From Brevibacterium oceani (GTDB taxonomy: Bacteria; Actinomycetota; Actinomycetes; Actinomycetales; Brevibacteriaceae): a stretch of 64,000 bases of DNA. Positions 24,645-33,559 of this stretch are shown piece by piece. A program made the translations under genes and the position numbers. Every line of letters begins with the position of its first letter. Positions within the stretch are counted from its first letter, which is position 1. The stretch spans positions 62,001-126,000 of the forward strand of contig NZ_JABKDE010000004.1 of assembly GCF_013623835.1 (NCBI RefSeq), in the 5' to 3' direction. The notes under the pieces are model-generated. The model was not told the DNA's origin. It saw nothing but the letters and a program-made list of their open reading frames with translations, and ran no database searches.

Positions 24645-26594
24645 TCAGCTCTCGGAGATGCCCTTCTGGATGAGATCCATCACCGAGGAGTCCGCGAGCG
24701 TCGTGACGTCGCCGACCTCGCGGTTCTCCGCCACATCCTTGAGGAGTCGGCGCATGATCTTGCCCGACCGGGTCTTCGGCAGATCGGGTACGAGCATGAT
24801 CGATCTCGGGGTGGCGATCGCACCGATCGAGGACCGCACATGGCCCCGCAGTTCGGCCACGATGTCGTCACCGCCGTCTGCGGCGCTCTCCCGGAGGACG
24901 ACGAAGGCCTCGATCGCCTGCCCGGTCAGCTCATCGCGCGCCCCGACCACAGCCGCCTCGGCGACCTTCGGATGCGCGACGAGCGCGGATTCGATCTCCG
25001 CGGTCGACATCCGGTGGCCGGAGACGTTGAGGACGTCGTCGACGCGACCGAGGACCCAGAAGTCCCCGTCGCGGTCGATCTTCGCTCCGTCCCCGGCGAA
25101 GTAGACGCCGGGGTACTGCGACCAATAGGTCTTATTGAACCGCTCCTCGTCTCCCCACAGGGTCCGCAGCATCGACGGCCACGGTTCCTTGATGACGAGG
25201 TAGCCGCCGGTGCCCGGTTCGACCGAGTTGCCCTCGTCATCGTAGACGTCGGCGACGATCCCGGGCAGGGGCCGCATGGCAGAGCCCGGTTTCGTCGCGG
25301 TCACGCCCGGCAGCGGGCTGATGAGGATGCTGCCGTTCTCCGTCTGCCACCAGGTGTCGACCACGGGGCACCGGTGGCCGCCGATGTGCTCGCGGTACCA
25401 CATCCAGGCCTCGGGGTTGATCGGTTCGCCCACGCTGCCGAGCAGCCGCAGACTGCTCAGGTCGTGCTCGGCGGGAATGTCCCGGCCCCACTTCATGAAC
25501 GAGCGGATCGCCGTCGGTGCGCAGTAGAGGATGGAGACCTTGTACTTCTCGACGATCTCCCACCAGCGGCCGCGATGCGGAGTGTCGGGAGTGCCTTCGT
25601 AGAGCACCGAGGTGGCCCCGTTGGCCAGCGGACCGTAGACGATGTACGAATGCCCGGTCACCCAGCCGATGTCCGCGGCCGTCCAATAGACGTCGGTGTC
25701 GGGTTTGATGTCGAAGACCGCCCAATGCGTGAACGAGGTGCCGACGAGGTAGCCGCCGGTGGTGTGCATGATGCCCTTGGGCTTTCCCGTCGTTCCCGAG
25801 GAGTACATGATGTAGAGCGGATGCTCGGAATCGAAGGCCTCCGGCGTGTGGGTCTCCGACTGCCGATCAACGACCTCGTGCCACCACAGATCGCGTTCGT
25901 CGTTCCAGTCGACGTCCTGGCCGGTGCGGCGGACGACGAGGACGTTGCGCACCTCGGGGCAGTCGGCCATGGCCTCATCGACGACGGACTTCAGGCCTGA
26001 TGGCTTGCCCTTGCGGTAGCCGCCGTCGGCGGTGATGACGAATTCGACGCCGCAGTCCTTGACGCGGTCGGCGATCGCCGAGGCCGAGAATCCGCCGAAG
26101 ATGACGGTGTGCGGTGCGCCGAGGCGGGCGCAGGCGAGCATCGCGAACACCGTCTCAGGGATCATCGGCATGTAGATGGCGACCCGGTCACCGGTCTTGA
26201 CTCCCAGTTCGGTCAGTGCGTTGGCCGCCTTGGAGACCTCGCGGAGCAGATCGGAGTAGGTGATGGTGCGGGTGTCGCCGGGTTCGCCTTCGAAGTAGTA
26301 GGCCACACGGTCGCCGAGACCGTTTTCGACATGGCGGTCGACGCAGTTGTAGGCGGCGTTGAGCTTGCCGCCGACGAACCACTGGGCCACGGGCTCGTTC
26401 GACCAGTCGAGGACCGTGTCGAAGGCAGTGTCCCAGATGATCCGCTTCGCCTGTTCCTCCCAGTAGCCGAGGCGGTCAGCGGCTGCCTTGTCGTATTCGT
26501 CGGCCTTGGCATTGGCCTGTGCTGCGAATTCGGCAGGCGGATCGAAGGTCCGCTCCTCGTAGCTCAGCTCTTCGATGCTCGGATTGGTGGCCAT
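24645..26594 (-). CDS. acsA: Acetyl-CoA synthetase
   Basis: AcsA activates acetate to acetyl-CoA via acetyl-AMP. The 649-residue sequence is standard length and has the AMP-binding motif 'YSSGTTGKPKG', 'WWQTENG', 'VLGRVDDVLNVSGHR' and the C-terminal 'PKTRSGKIMRR', where Lys612 is the usual target of regulatory acetylation. The ATG is preceded by GAAAGGAGCAGCCG. It is a single gene, with a 153-base gap to the SDR downstream. No regulatory site is evident in its leader. Confidence 0.95.
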   Translation of the reverse strand: MATNPSIEELSYEERTFDPPAEFAAQANAKADEYDKAAADRLGYWEEQAKRIIWDTAFDTVLDWSNEPVAQWFVGGKLNAAYNCVDRHVENGLGDRVAYYFEGEPGDTRTITYSDLLREVSKAANALTELGVKTGDRVAIYMPMIPETVFAMLACARLGAPHTVIFGGFSASAIADRVKDCGVEFVITADGGYRKGKPSGLKSVVDEAMADCPEVRNVLVVRRTGQDVDWNDERDLWWHEVVDRQSETHTPEAFDSEHPLYIMYSSGTTGKPKGIMHTTGGYLVGTSFTHWAVFDIKPDTDVYWTAADIGWVTGHSYIVYGPLANGATSVLYEGTPDTPHRGRWWEIVEKYKVSILYCAPTAIRSFMKWGRDIPAEHDLSSLRLLGSVGEPINPEAWMWYREHIGGHRCPVVDTWWQTENGSILISPLPGVTATKPGSAMRPLPGIVADVYDDEGNSVEPGTGGYLVIKEPWPSMLRTLWGDEERFNKTYWSQYPGVYFAGDGAKIDRDGDFWVLGRVDDVLNVSGHRMSTAEIESALVAHPKVAEAAVVGARDELTGQAIEAFVVLRESAADGGDDIVAELRGHVRSSIGAIATPRSIMLVPDLPKTRSGKIMRRLLKDVAENREVGDVTTLADSSVMDLIQKGISES

Positions 26595-26702
26595 CGGCTG
26601 CTCCTTTCGCGAAGCCTCACTGCATTGTGATCCGCGGATGCGAACGTGATTTCAACGTACTCCAGTTGTCGGTGAAATCAAGGGGGCAGCCTGGAAGGAG
26701 GG

Positions 26703-27605
26703 TCACGACCGAGAGGTCTCGGCGATGCGCAGCGGGGTGAGCTGCCAATAGGTGCCGCAGCGCCACACCCATTCGAGTGGGCCGTAGCGGAAGTGCCGCA
26801 GCCAGAACGTCGAGAAGGCACATTGGACGACGACGATGACGGCCCAGATGCCGAGTCCCAGCGGGGCGGAGATGTATCCGAGCGCGGTCAGCAGCGGGAG
26901 GACGAGCACACAGATGACGGTCTGACCCAGATAGTTCGAGAACGCCATCCGCCCGTAGAGGCGCAGGAATGACAGGCAGGCGCTCCCGACTGCGGTGCGG
27001 AGCAGAAGGATCAGGCCGGTGACGTACATGAAACCAGGAACGAGTGCGGTGCGGAAGGCGATCTCGTGTGCATCGGTCGTCCCGATCCCGGCGGCGCCGG
27101 TCCAGATCCAGAGGGGAATCGAGCCGACGAGGCTGAGGATGAACAGGCCGGTGACGGGCACACGCGTCGTCGCGGAATACAGGCCGAGGCCCGCCAGCCA
27201 GAATCCGAGCACCATGTGGCCGAGGGTCCTGGCGAACGACAGCAGTGGGGACAGCAGGGACGGAAGGTGGAGGTCGACGCCGCCGACGCTGGTGAGCAGC
27301 TGGAGCACGTCCGGGACGACCGCGGCCAGGACGCCGAGAGTGACGAATGACCACCTCGGCAGCAGGCTCAGGGGCAGAAGCAGGAGAGCGAGGACGCCGT
27401 AGGAGGCGAGCACGTCGATGCCGCCGAGGGCCGAGTTGATGAGGCCGGCAATGACGAGGATGATCATGCGGCGGACGTAGACCCACGTCGATCTGCCCTT
27501 CGCACGCAGTCGCGTGAGGAAGATGTGGACGCCGGTGCCGAAGAGGAAGGCGAAGACGAAGTGGAATTTTCCCGGGGCGACATCGCCGACGATCTGCCAG
27601 ATCAC
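26703..27605 (-). pseudogene. DUF418 membrane protein, C-terminal part (broken frame)
   Basis: These 300 residues carry the body of a DUF418/YeiB-type membrane protein: 'FAFLFGTGVHIFL', several helices, and the C-terminal 'GRMAFSNYLGQTVICVL' with 'WLRHFRYGPLEWVWR', which is diagnostic of the family. The frame is open upstream in the sense 'EDPVGTDAVIWQIVGD', but the N-terminal 81 residues are encoded in another frame. A 4-base GTGA overlap joins the two pieces, so re-initiation at GTG is formally possible. A one-base change would restore a normal protein of about 381 residues. Confidence 0.75.
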
Positions 27606-27847
27606 CGCATCCGTGCCGACGGGATCCTCTGTCTGCCTGCCTGGTGGAGGAAATAGCTGATGTTGATGAGCAGAATGCCGGCGATGGCGATGCCGTGGAT
27701 GACGTCGATCGAGACGATGCGGTCGGCCGGGCTCGAAGGCTGTGTCCGATCGGTAGGGGTATCTGGGGACTGGGGCGTCTGTTCATGGGTCACGCCGCGC
27801 CACGCTATCAGGCCAGGTTGCTTGTCGTATACGGTGAGCCTGATCAT
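27602..27847 (-). pseudogene. DUF418 membrane protein, N-terminal part (broken frame)
   Basis: The 81-residue fragment contains the family's start 'RIVSIDVIHGIAIAGILLINISYF', the first membrane helix of DUF418 proteins (written here in short form: DVIHGIAIAG and LLINISYF). It ends by frameshift after 'LHQAGRQ' with RIPSARMR and a TGA. The matching continuation is in the -1 frame immediately downstream. A frameshift mutation or a sequencing error near the CAGACAGAGG stretch explains it best. The true start could also be an internal GTG at GVTHEQ. Confidence 0.7.
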
Positions 27848-27861
27848 ACCTAGGTGTTGTC

Positions 27862-27881
27862 GCCATCTGACTCCAGATGGC
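27862..27881. promoter_or_regulatory. Small perfect dyad in divergent gap
   Basis: GCCATCTG and CAGATGGC flank a 4-base spacer, between the start of the DUF418 fragment and the first gene of the small-gene group on the other strand. It could be an operator; no T-run follows, so a terminator is less likely. Confidence 0.35.
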
Positions 27882-27954
27882 AGGGGCAGATGACCTCAGA
27901 TCGTAGAACGGCAGTACTGTGATCAGATACACCTATCTGCGATTGGACCTGCCG

Positions 27955-28209
27955 ATGGCTGAATCCACCGAAACCTTCGAGCACTGGTGCGAGGTCTGTG
28001 GGAAGACCGAGGTGATGTCCTCCGAGGAGGCGTTCCTCAAGGGTTGGGACTTCCCGCCTCGCATGGGGCAGTGGGGCGTTATCAGCCCGCGCACCTGCCC
28101 GACGTGTCCGATGAACAGCGCCGTCTGGTGGGCCCTGGCCATGGATGGTTTCGACGCGTGGCGCGATCAGACTCCGAATATGCCGTTATGCGCGGTCGCT
28201 TCGGTCTGA
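27955..28209 (+). CDS. Small CxxC protein, zinc-ribbon-like hypothetical
   Basis: The 84-residue product has two Cys pairs, 'WCEVCGKTE' near the start and 'RTCPTCPMN' after residue 50, spaced as in a zinc ribbon. Trp-rich segments ('GWDFPPRMGQWG', 'WWALAMDGFDAWR') follow or separate them. No further domain is recognisable. An in-frame GTG 36 bases upstream is an alternative start. It is the first of four co-directional small genes with weaker GC bias than their surroundings. Confidence 0.65.
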   Translation: MAESTETFEHWCEVCGKTEVMSSEEAFLKGWDFPPRMGQWGVISPRTCPTCPMNSAVWWALAMDGFDAWRDQTPNMPLCAVASV

Positions 28210-28225
28210 AAGAAGGGGTGTGTCG

Positions 28226-28600
28226 ATGACCAGTCGTATTGGGGACCTCGTGGTCAAAACCCGCGACCCAGATCGGTTGAGCCGTTTTTGGTGCGCAGCG
28301 CTTGGGTACGAAGTCTCAGCCCGCGATCAAACGGGGGTCGCGATCTCTGGGGCAGCGAATGCTTCGACGATTCTCTTTGAGCGTTCGGACGATAATCCTG
28401 GAGATGGAGCCTTGCATCTCGACCTGTGTCCGACTGACCGCAGCCAAGCGGACGAGCTCGAGCGGCTCCTCTCTCTTGGTGCGAAACCAACGGACGTTGT
28501 GCCGTCAGGGTGCTGGCACGTTCTTGCGGATCCTGAAGACAATAAGTTCTGTCTCATGGCGAAACGTATCCCAGCGGAGCCTGCCGACTTTCATAACTGA
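28226..28600 (+). CDS. VOC/glyoxalase superfamily protein
   Basis: This 124-residue protein has the beta-alpha-beta-beta-beta pattern of the vicinal oxygen chelate fold: 'LVVKTRDPDRLSRFWCAALGY', then 'LHLDLCPTDRSQADELERLL' (both cut short here by eye at module ends) and a closing 'VLADPEDNKFCLM', where a metal-binding Glu would normally stand. It looks like the Glyoxalase_6 subgroup, often of unknown or antibiotic-related function. The ATG follows AGAAGGGG. Codon use is less GC-biased than in the neighbouring core genes. Confidence 0.78.
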   Translation: MTSRIGDLVVKTRDPDRLSRFWCAALGYEVSARDQTGVAISGAANASTILFERSDDNPGDGALHLDLCPTDRSQADELERLLSLGAKPTDVVPSGCWHVLADPEDNKFCLMAKRIPAEPADFHN

Positions 28601-28615
28601 GAAAGAGCCCGATCT

Positions 28616-29194
28616 GTGTCTGAAATAGAAATCGACTACGCAATTTTGAAGACTGCGGACGACCTGCCTCAGCCAGAGGAAGTTCGCGACCTCTACGCCA
28701 CCGCTGCGACGGAGTCGCCACTGAACGAAACACCGCAGACCGCGCAGGTCTTCGCCGATCTCTATGCCACCGCGCTCGCACGCAACGATGTCGTCGGTGT
28801 CTGTGCGCGGCAGCAAGGGAGACTGGTCGCTTTCGCTTACGGGCATCCGTGGACATGGGAAGAACAACGCAACGAGTGGGGAGAGAACCTCAAGACCCGA
28901 CTCGGCGAGCAAGCGTCTGCGATCGACGACACCATCGCGCTGTTTCTTCTCGCCCGCGACCCATCTGTGCAGCGTCGAGGCCTCGGGCGGGGAGTCCTCA
29001 TGGAATGGCTCGAAGCGGTGCGAGACCAACCGACATGGCTCCAAACAACGGACATCGATACTCCCGCGCAACGGTTGTACCGTTCTGTCGGCTACAAGGA
29101 GATCGGTCATGGTCCTGAAGCCCCGAACAACGCCCCCAGCCTAGTCATGCTGAGACCGCGACAAGCGATCCGCCCGAGGGCAAACACAGCATGA
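28616..29194 (+). CDS. GNAT-family N-acetyltransferase
   Basis: The 192-residue protein has GNAT motif A 'VQRRGLGRGVLMEWL', which binds the acetyl-CoA pyrophosphate, and motif B 'AQRLYRSVGYKEIG' near the C terminus. The acceptor substrate is not evident. The start is a GTG 16 bases after the VOC gene. The stop overlaps the next start by 4 bases (ATGA), so the GNAT and HAD proteins are translationally coupled. Confidence 0.8.
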   Translation: MSEIEIDYAILKTADDLPQPEEVRDLYATAATESPLNETPQTAQVFADLYATALARNDVVGVCARQQGRLVAFAYGHPWTWEEQRNEWGENLKTRLGEQASAIDDTIALFLLARDPSVQRRGLGRGVLMEWLEAVRDQPTWLQTTDIDTPAQRLYRSVGYKEIGHGPEAPNNAPSLVMLRPRQAIRPRANTA

Positions 29195-29826
29195 GCCACG
29201 CAATTCAGGGCATTCGCGTCATCGTCTTCGATGTCGGAGAAACACTGATTGACGAGAGTCGACTATGGGCCGCAAACGCACTGAAGGCAGGGGTGACACC
29301 GTTTGTGCTGATGGCTCAGCTCGGGTCGCTCATTGAGCGCGGACTCGACCATCGGCGAGTGTGGTCGGAGTTGGGAGTCGAGCCACCGTCGAACCGCGAG
29401 CAAATCACCGCCGGCGACTTCTACGCTGACGCACTTCCGTGCCTCAAAAAGGCGAGATCTCGAGGCTTCGCAGTTGGGATTGCTGGCAATCAGCCATTAG
29501 GCGTAGTGGAGCAGTTGTCCTCACTGGGATGCGACGCCGATTTCATTGCTTCTTCGTCTTCGTGGGGAGTGGCGAAACCCTCGCCAATCTTGTTTGAGAA
29601 GCTTGTCGAAGAGGCGGGTGCCCCGGCCGACGAAATTCTGTATGTCGGTGATCGTATCGATAACGATATCGAGCCCGCCCATCGGGCTGGCATGCGAACG
29701 GCGCTCATCGTCCGTGGTCCATGGGCCCACATTCACCGAGATCGTTGTTCAGCGCGGTTGGCAGACCTCCACCTGGAATCGCTCAAACAACTTCACGCCG
29801 TACTGGAGAAGGAGAAGCTCAATTAA
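29191..29826 (+). CDS. HAD-superfamily hydrolase
   Basis: The 211-residue protein has HAD motif I 'VFDVGETL' (nucleophile Asp14), a Lys in 'GVAKPSP' and motif IV 'ILYVGDRIDNDI'. The residue two after the nucleophile, usually the acid/base Asp of phosphatases, is Gly16, as in a widespread group with 'DVGET'. Catalysis may therefore differ from a typical phosphatase. It is the last gene of the small run and is followed by a hairpin terminator shared with the oppositely transcribed tRNA cluster. Confidence 0.8.
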   Translation: MSHAIQGIRVIVFDVGETLIDESRLWAANALKAGVTPFVLMAQLGSLIERGLDHRRVWSELGVEPPSNREQITAGDFYADALPCLKKARSRGFAVGIAGNQPLGVVEQLSSLGCDADFIASSSSWGVAKPSPILFEKLVEEAGAPADEILYVGDRIDNDIEPAHRAGMRTALIVRGPWAHIHRDRCSARLADLHLESLKQLHAVLEKEKLN

Positions 29827-29847
29827 GCAGCCAGGACCCCCGATTGC

Positions 29848-29892
29848 CGCTTATGCCCGGATAAGCGAAAACCCCCGCCGAAGCGGGGGTTT
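29848..29892. terminator. Hairpins between HAD gene and tRNA cluster, bidirectional terminator
   Basis: AAACCCCCGC and GCGGGGGTTT pair around a CGAA loop (29869-29892), giving T-rich tails on both strands. This is a good Rho-independent terminator for the tRNA operon on the minus strand and probably the HAD operon on the plus strand. A smaller dyad CGCTTAT/ATAAGCG precedes it (29848-29867). Confidence 0.8.
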
Positions 29893-29894
29893 CG

Positions 29895-29967
29895 TGGCTC
29901 CGACCGGCGTCGATCCGGTGACCTTTCGATTTTCAGTCGAACGCTCTACCAACTGAGCTACAGAGCC
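29895..29967 (-). tRNA. tRNA-Phe (GAA)
   Basis: The complement folds into a full cloverleaf of 73 bases: acceptor GGCTCTG with CGGAGCC, D-arm GCTC/GAGC, anticodon loop CTGAAAA giving GAA, and T-arm ACCGG/CCGGT. The discriminator is A and CCA is not encoded. It is the last of three tRNAs transcribed together. Confidence 0.96.
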
Positions 29968-30035
29968 AAACCGTCAGTGAACCGAAGTCCACTGAGAGAA
30001 ACAAAGGTCCTTCCGAAGAAGAACCTTGTGCTCCG

Positions 30036-30109
30036 CGACCCTGACCGGACTCGAACCGGCGACCTCCGCCGTGACAGGGCGGCGCGCTAACCAACTGCGC
30101 TACAGGGCC
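30036..30109 (-). tRNA. tRNA-Asp (GTC)
   Basis: The 74-base cloverleaf has acceptor GGCCCTG with CAGGGTC, anticodon stem CCGCC/GGCGG with loop CTGTCAC (anticodon GTC), and T-arm GCCGG/CCGGT. The discriminator is G, as expected for tRNA-Asp, and CCA is not encoded. Confidence 0.96.
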
Positions 30110-30164
30110 TAACTGGTGTAACTAGTGTATCCGTTGTGGTGTCGGACTTTCCAATCCTACACCG

Positions 30165-30237
<73 letters not shown>

Positions 30238-30415
30238 CTAGTTTGCTCTCGGATTCCCCGTGGGCAACGACGTTAAGCTTATCCCACCCGATTCGCGGAA
30301 TGCAAAACGAAATCGAGTGTCCTCGGTCACAGAGCCGAGGCGGTGTTTTCCAACCTTTGGGAGGGCCGCCTCGGCGAGGGGATTCGACCTCCTCCCGACG
30401 ACTAGAGTGGAGGGT

Positions 30416-30763
30416 ATGGAGGCCCTGACTGACGATGAATTCGAGACGATCCTCGACGAGGCCCTCGACCTGCTGCCGGTCGGGGTGACCGAACAGCTCG
30501 ACAACGTCGCCCTCTTCGTCGAGGACCGGCCGGAGAACGGCGACCGTCACCTGCTCGGCCTCTATGACGGAACGCCGATCGGCGAACGCGGGATCCAGGG
30601 GCTGGAGATGCCGGACACCATCTTCATCTATCGCGACAACCTCGTCGACTTCGCCGAGGACATCGATCACCTGCGCGAGGAGATCGTTATCACCATCGTC
30701 CACGAGATCGCCCACTTCTACGGCATCGACGACGACCGGCTCCACGAACTCGGCTGGGGCTGA
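30416..30763 (+). CDS. Small zincin-like metallopeptidase
   Basis: The 115-residue protein has the zinc-binding HExxH motif 'VHEIAHFYGIDDDRLHELGW' (in full HEIAH at 96-100 with a third ligand candidate His110). This matches the short acidic metallopeptidase family (DUF1025-type) common next to housekeeping genes in actinobacteria. No signal peptide is present, so it is cytosolic. The ATG is preceded by GTGGAGGGT. It is upstream of ybaK, with a small dyad (ATCGGTT/AACCGAT at 30789-30804) between them that may end the transcript. Confidence 0.85.
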   Translation: MEALTDDEFETILDEALDLLPVGVTEQLDNVALFVEDRPENGDRHLLGLYDGTPIGERGIQGLEMPDTIFIYRDNLVDFAEDIDHLREEIVITIVHEIAHFYGIDDDRLHELGWG

Positions 30764-30971
30764 GGCTCCGCCGGCGACAACACTACCGATCGGTTACAAC
30801 CGATGACGGCAATTGGCGCTCGCGACTCCACTTCGCCTATTGTGGGCGGGTAACCCATCAGCACAGATACAACGATTTCCGTCCGTATCGACGCGTGGAC
30901 GCAGGGTCGAACCGACCCGGGGCAGCGCCCGAGTGTTCCGCGTTTCTGCGGGCAGGAGGCACTACCCCCTT

Positions 30972-31472
30972 ATGACAGTTGCATCAAAATCGACAGGCGC
31001 GGCTACCCCGGCCGTACGAGTGCTCAACCTGGCAGGCATCGACTACAGCCTGCGCAGCTTCGATCACGATCCCGCCACTCGCCGGTACGGTTCGGAAGCC
31101 GCCGATAAGCTCGGTGTCAGCTCCGACCAGGTGTTCAAGACCCTGATGATCCAGGTTGACGGAGCCCCTGTGACCGCGCTCGTCCCGGTCTCCGGACAGC
31201 TCGACCTCAAGGGCCTCGCCTCGGCCCGGGGAGCGAAGAAGGCCCAGCTCGCCGGCGTCGCCGAGACCGAACGTCGCACCGGCTACCCCGTCGGAGGCGT
31301 CTCCCCGTTCGGGCAGCGCCACGCCGTGCCGGTCGTCATCGATCGCACCGCACTCGACCACTCCGCCGTGTTCGTCTCCGCCGGCCGCCGCGGCCTCGAG
31401 ATCGAGATCCGCCCCGAGGATCTCGTCATGCTCACCAATGCGCAGGTCGCGAAGATCGCCGCTCTCGACTGA
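30972..31472 (+). CDS. ybaK: YbaK/EbsC-family aminoacyl-tRNA deacylase (Cys-tRNA(Pro) type)
   Basis: This 166-residue protein has the YbaK pattern: 'AADKLGVSSDQVFKTLM' with the conserved Lys after FK, 'TALVPVSGQLDLKGLA', and the Gly-rich 'TGYPVGGVSPFGQRHAVPV'. YbaK hydrolyses Cys mischarged onto tRNA-Pro. The chosen ATG lies about 12 bases after GGCAGGAGG. The gene converges with yigZ six bases downstream of its stop. Confidence 0.9.
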   Translation: MTVASKSTGAATPAVRVLNLAGIDYSLRSFDHDPATRRYGSEAADKLGVSSDQVFKTLMIQVDGAPVTALVPVSGQLDLKGLASARGAKKAQLAGVAETERRTGYPVGGVSPFGQRHAVPVVIDRTALDHSAVFVSAGRRGLEIEIRPEDLVMLTNAQVAKIAALD

Positions 31473-31478
31473 GGCCCT

Positions 31479-32090
31479 TCACACCCATTCGACCTCACCG
31501 ACGGACGGCTCTGCCCGACCGGCGGTGAGGTCGGCGTACATCGCCAACGCCAGCTCCACCTCGGCGACGGGGACGAGAATATCGAGCCCCACCTGACCGC
31601 CGTAATCGGCCCGCGTCGTCCACCCCCGGTTCGCGGCCGCGCGGTCGAGGGCATTCGCCTGGGCATAGTCGACGTCCGCGCGCACCGGGACCAGCTCATG
31701 TCGTGTGATGATCGATGCATCACCCACCGCCTCCGAGGTGGCCTGACCGTATGCGCGCACGAGCCCGCCCGCACCGAGTAAGGTCCCACCGAAATACCGG
31801 GTGACGATCGCGACGACATACGTGAGATCGTGCCCGGTGAGGACATCGAGGATCGGCGCTCCCGCGGTCCCGGCCGGCTCCCCGTCATCGCTGAAGCGCT
31901 GCGTCCGCGAGTCCGGGTCGAGGACGAACGCCGTGCAGTGGTGGCGGGCCTTCGGATAGGCGGCGCGCACCTCGGCGATGGTCTCCCGGGCCTCTGATTC
32001 ATCGGCTGCGGGGGAGAGGTAAGCCAGGAATCGGGACTTCTTGATCTCGATCTCGGCCTCGGCGCTGCGGGCGATCGTCCGATACGACAT
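31479..32090 (-). CDS. yigZ: YigZ/IMPACT family protein
   Basis: The 203-residue protein carries the IMPACT/UPF0029 signature 'HCTAFVLDPDSRTQRFSDDGEP' (key residues H, C, D and DDGEP) followed by 'GTAGAPIL' and 'IVTRYFGGTLLGAGGLVRAYG'. The N-terminal ribosomal-protein-S5-like domain is followed by a ferredoxin-like C-terminal domain. The role is probably in translation regulation but is not settled. The start could be the GTG three codons earlier. It is divergent from the aminotransferase gene. Confidence 0.9.
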   Translation of the reverse strand: MSYRTIARSAEAEIEIKKSRFLAYLSPAADESEARETIAEVRAAYPKARHHCTAFVLDPDSRTQRFSDDGEPAGTAGAPILDVLTGHDLTYVVAIVTRYFGGTLLGAGGLVRAYGQATSEAVGDASIITRHELVPVRADVDYAQANALDRAAANRGWTTRADYGGQVGLDILVPVAEVELALAMYADLTAGRAEPSVGEVEWV

Positions 32091-32193
32091 GGTCGTCACT
32101 GTAGTCGAATGTCCACCGCAGTCGAATGTGTTCTACGATGTGCCCACGGGCGCGGATCACGCGCTCAATCCCCTCCCCGGCGAAAGGGTGACA

Positions 32194-33558
32194 ATGGTGC
32201 ACCAAGCAGGCGACGATGAACTCGCAGCGATCAAGACCGAATCCGTCCGAGCCCGCGAGCTCGACCGCGCGCACGTCTTCCATTCGTGGTCGGCGCAGCG
32301 ACTCATCGACCCACCTGTCGTGTCCCGCGCATACGGGTCGACCATCGTCGACGGTGAGGGCAACGAACTCCTCGACTTCTCCTCGCAGCTGGTGAACACG
32401 AACATCGGCCACCAGCACCCGAAGGTCGTCGCCGCGATCAAGGAACAGGCGGACCTGTTGTGCACGATCAGCCCGGCCACCGTCAACGCCGCCCGATCGG
32501 AGGCCGCACGGCTGATCACCGAGCGCACCCCGGCCGGGCTCGACCGCGTGTTCTTCACCAACGGCGGAGCCGATGCGAACGAACACGCCATCCGCATGGC
32601 CCGCCTGCACACCGGGCGGCGCAAGATCCTCTCCCGGTACCGGTCCTACCACGGCGGCACGCAGACCGCGGTCAACGTCACCGGTGACCCGCGCCGCTGG
32701 GAGAACGAGACCGGCGAATCGGGGTTCGTCCACTTCTTCGGCCCCTTCCTCTACCGCTCGGAATTCCACGCGACCACCGAGGCGGAGGAGACCGAGCGGG
32801 CGCTGCACCACCTGCGGCGGACCATCGAACTGGAAGGTCCGTCAACCGTTGCCGCGATCATCCTCGAATCCATTCCCGGCACCGCGGGCATCATGATTCC
32901 CAGCCCCGAGTACATGCAGGGAGTCCGAGCGCTGTGCGATGAGTTCGGGATCGTGCTCATCGCCGACGAGGTGATGGCCGGGTTCGGTCGCTCGGGCAAG
33001 TGGTTCGCCTTCGAGCACTTCGACATCGTCCCCGACCTCATCACCTTCGCCAAGGGTGTGAACTCCGGGTACGTGCCGCTCGGCGGGGTCGTCATCAGCG
33101 ACGACATCTTCGAGACCTTCGCCGAACGCGTCTACCCCGGCGGGCTGACATACTCAGGCCATCCGCTGGCCTGCGCGGCGGCCGTGGCGACCATGAATGC
33201 GATGGCCGATGAAGGCATGATCGAGCATGCTGCGCATATCGGCGAGACCATCATCGGACCGCGTCTGGCCCAGATCGCGGAGAACTCGAAACACGTCGGC
33301 GAGGTTCGCGGAACCGGCGCGTTCTGGGCGATCGAACTCGTCTGGGACAAGGAGTCCAAGGAACCGCTGGCCCCCTATGGCGGCGGGTCTCCCGAGGTCG
33401 CCTCGGTGGTGGGCGCACTCAAGGAGCACGGAGTCGTGCCGTTCAACAACTACCACCGGCTGCACGTGGTGCCGCCGATCAACATCAGCGAAGAGGACCT
33501 CGAACGCGGCCTCGGCGTCTTCGAGAAGGTCCTCACCGACCTCGACTTCTCCCGCTAG
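32194..33558 (+). CDS. Class III PLP-dependent aminotransferase
   Basis: The 454-residue enzyme shows the class III pattern: 'VFFTNGGADANEHAIRMAR', 'YHGGTQTAVNVTGDP', 'LIADEVMAGFGRSGKWFAFEH' (cofactor-binding Asp) and 'TFAKGVNSGYVPLGGVV' with the Schiff-base Lys. It resembles taurine- or beta-alanine-pyruvate transaminases. The ATG follows CGAAAGGGTGACA. The stop codon lies one base before the 60-bp palindromic repeat, and a convergent amidohydrolase stop lies one base after it. The amino donor is unknown. Confidence 0.88.
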   Translation: MVHQAGDDELAAIKTESVRARELDRAHVFHSWSAQRLIDPPVVSRAYGSTIVDGEGNELLDFSSQLVNTNIGHQHPKVVAAIKEQADLLCTISPATVNAARSEAARLITERTPAGLDRVFFTNGGADANEHAIRMARLHTGRRKILSRYRSYHGGTQTAVNVTGDPRRWENETGESGFVHFFGPFLYRSEFHATTEAEETERALHHLRRTIELEGPSTVAAIILESIPGTAGIMIPSPEYMQGVRALCDEFGIVLIADEVMAGFGRSGKWFAFEHFDIVPDLITFAKGVNSGYVPLGGVVISDDIFETFAERVYPGGLTYSGHPLACAAAVATMNAMADEGMIEHAAHIGETIIGPRLAQIAENSKHVGEVRGTGAFWAIELVWDKESKEPLAPYGGGSPEVASVVGALKEHGVVPFNNYHRLHVVPPINISEEDLERGLGVFEKVLTDLDFSR

Positions 33559-33559
33559 T

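Noticed and set aside
27848-29894. tRNA-integrated mobile element
   Set aside because: No integrase, transposase or copy of the tRNA-Phe 3' end was found at the other side of the small-gene group.
30319-30340. Hairpin CCTCGG/CCGAGG between tRNA-Glu and the metallopeptidase gene
   Set aside because: Six-bp stem without T-run in GC-rich DNA; could occur by chance.
32041-32193. N-terminal extension of the class III aminotransferase
   Set aside because: The extra 51 codons overlap the divergent yigZ gene and its start region; the ATG with GAAAGGG gives the family's normal length.
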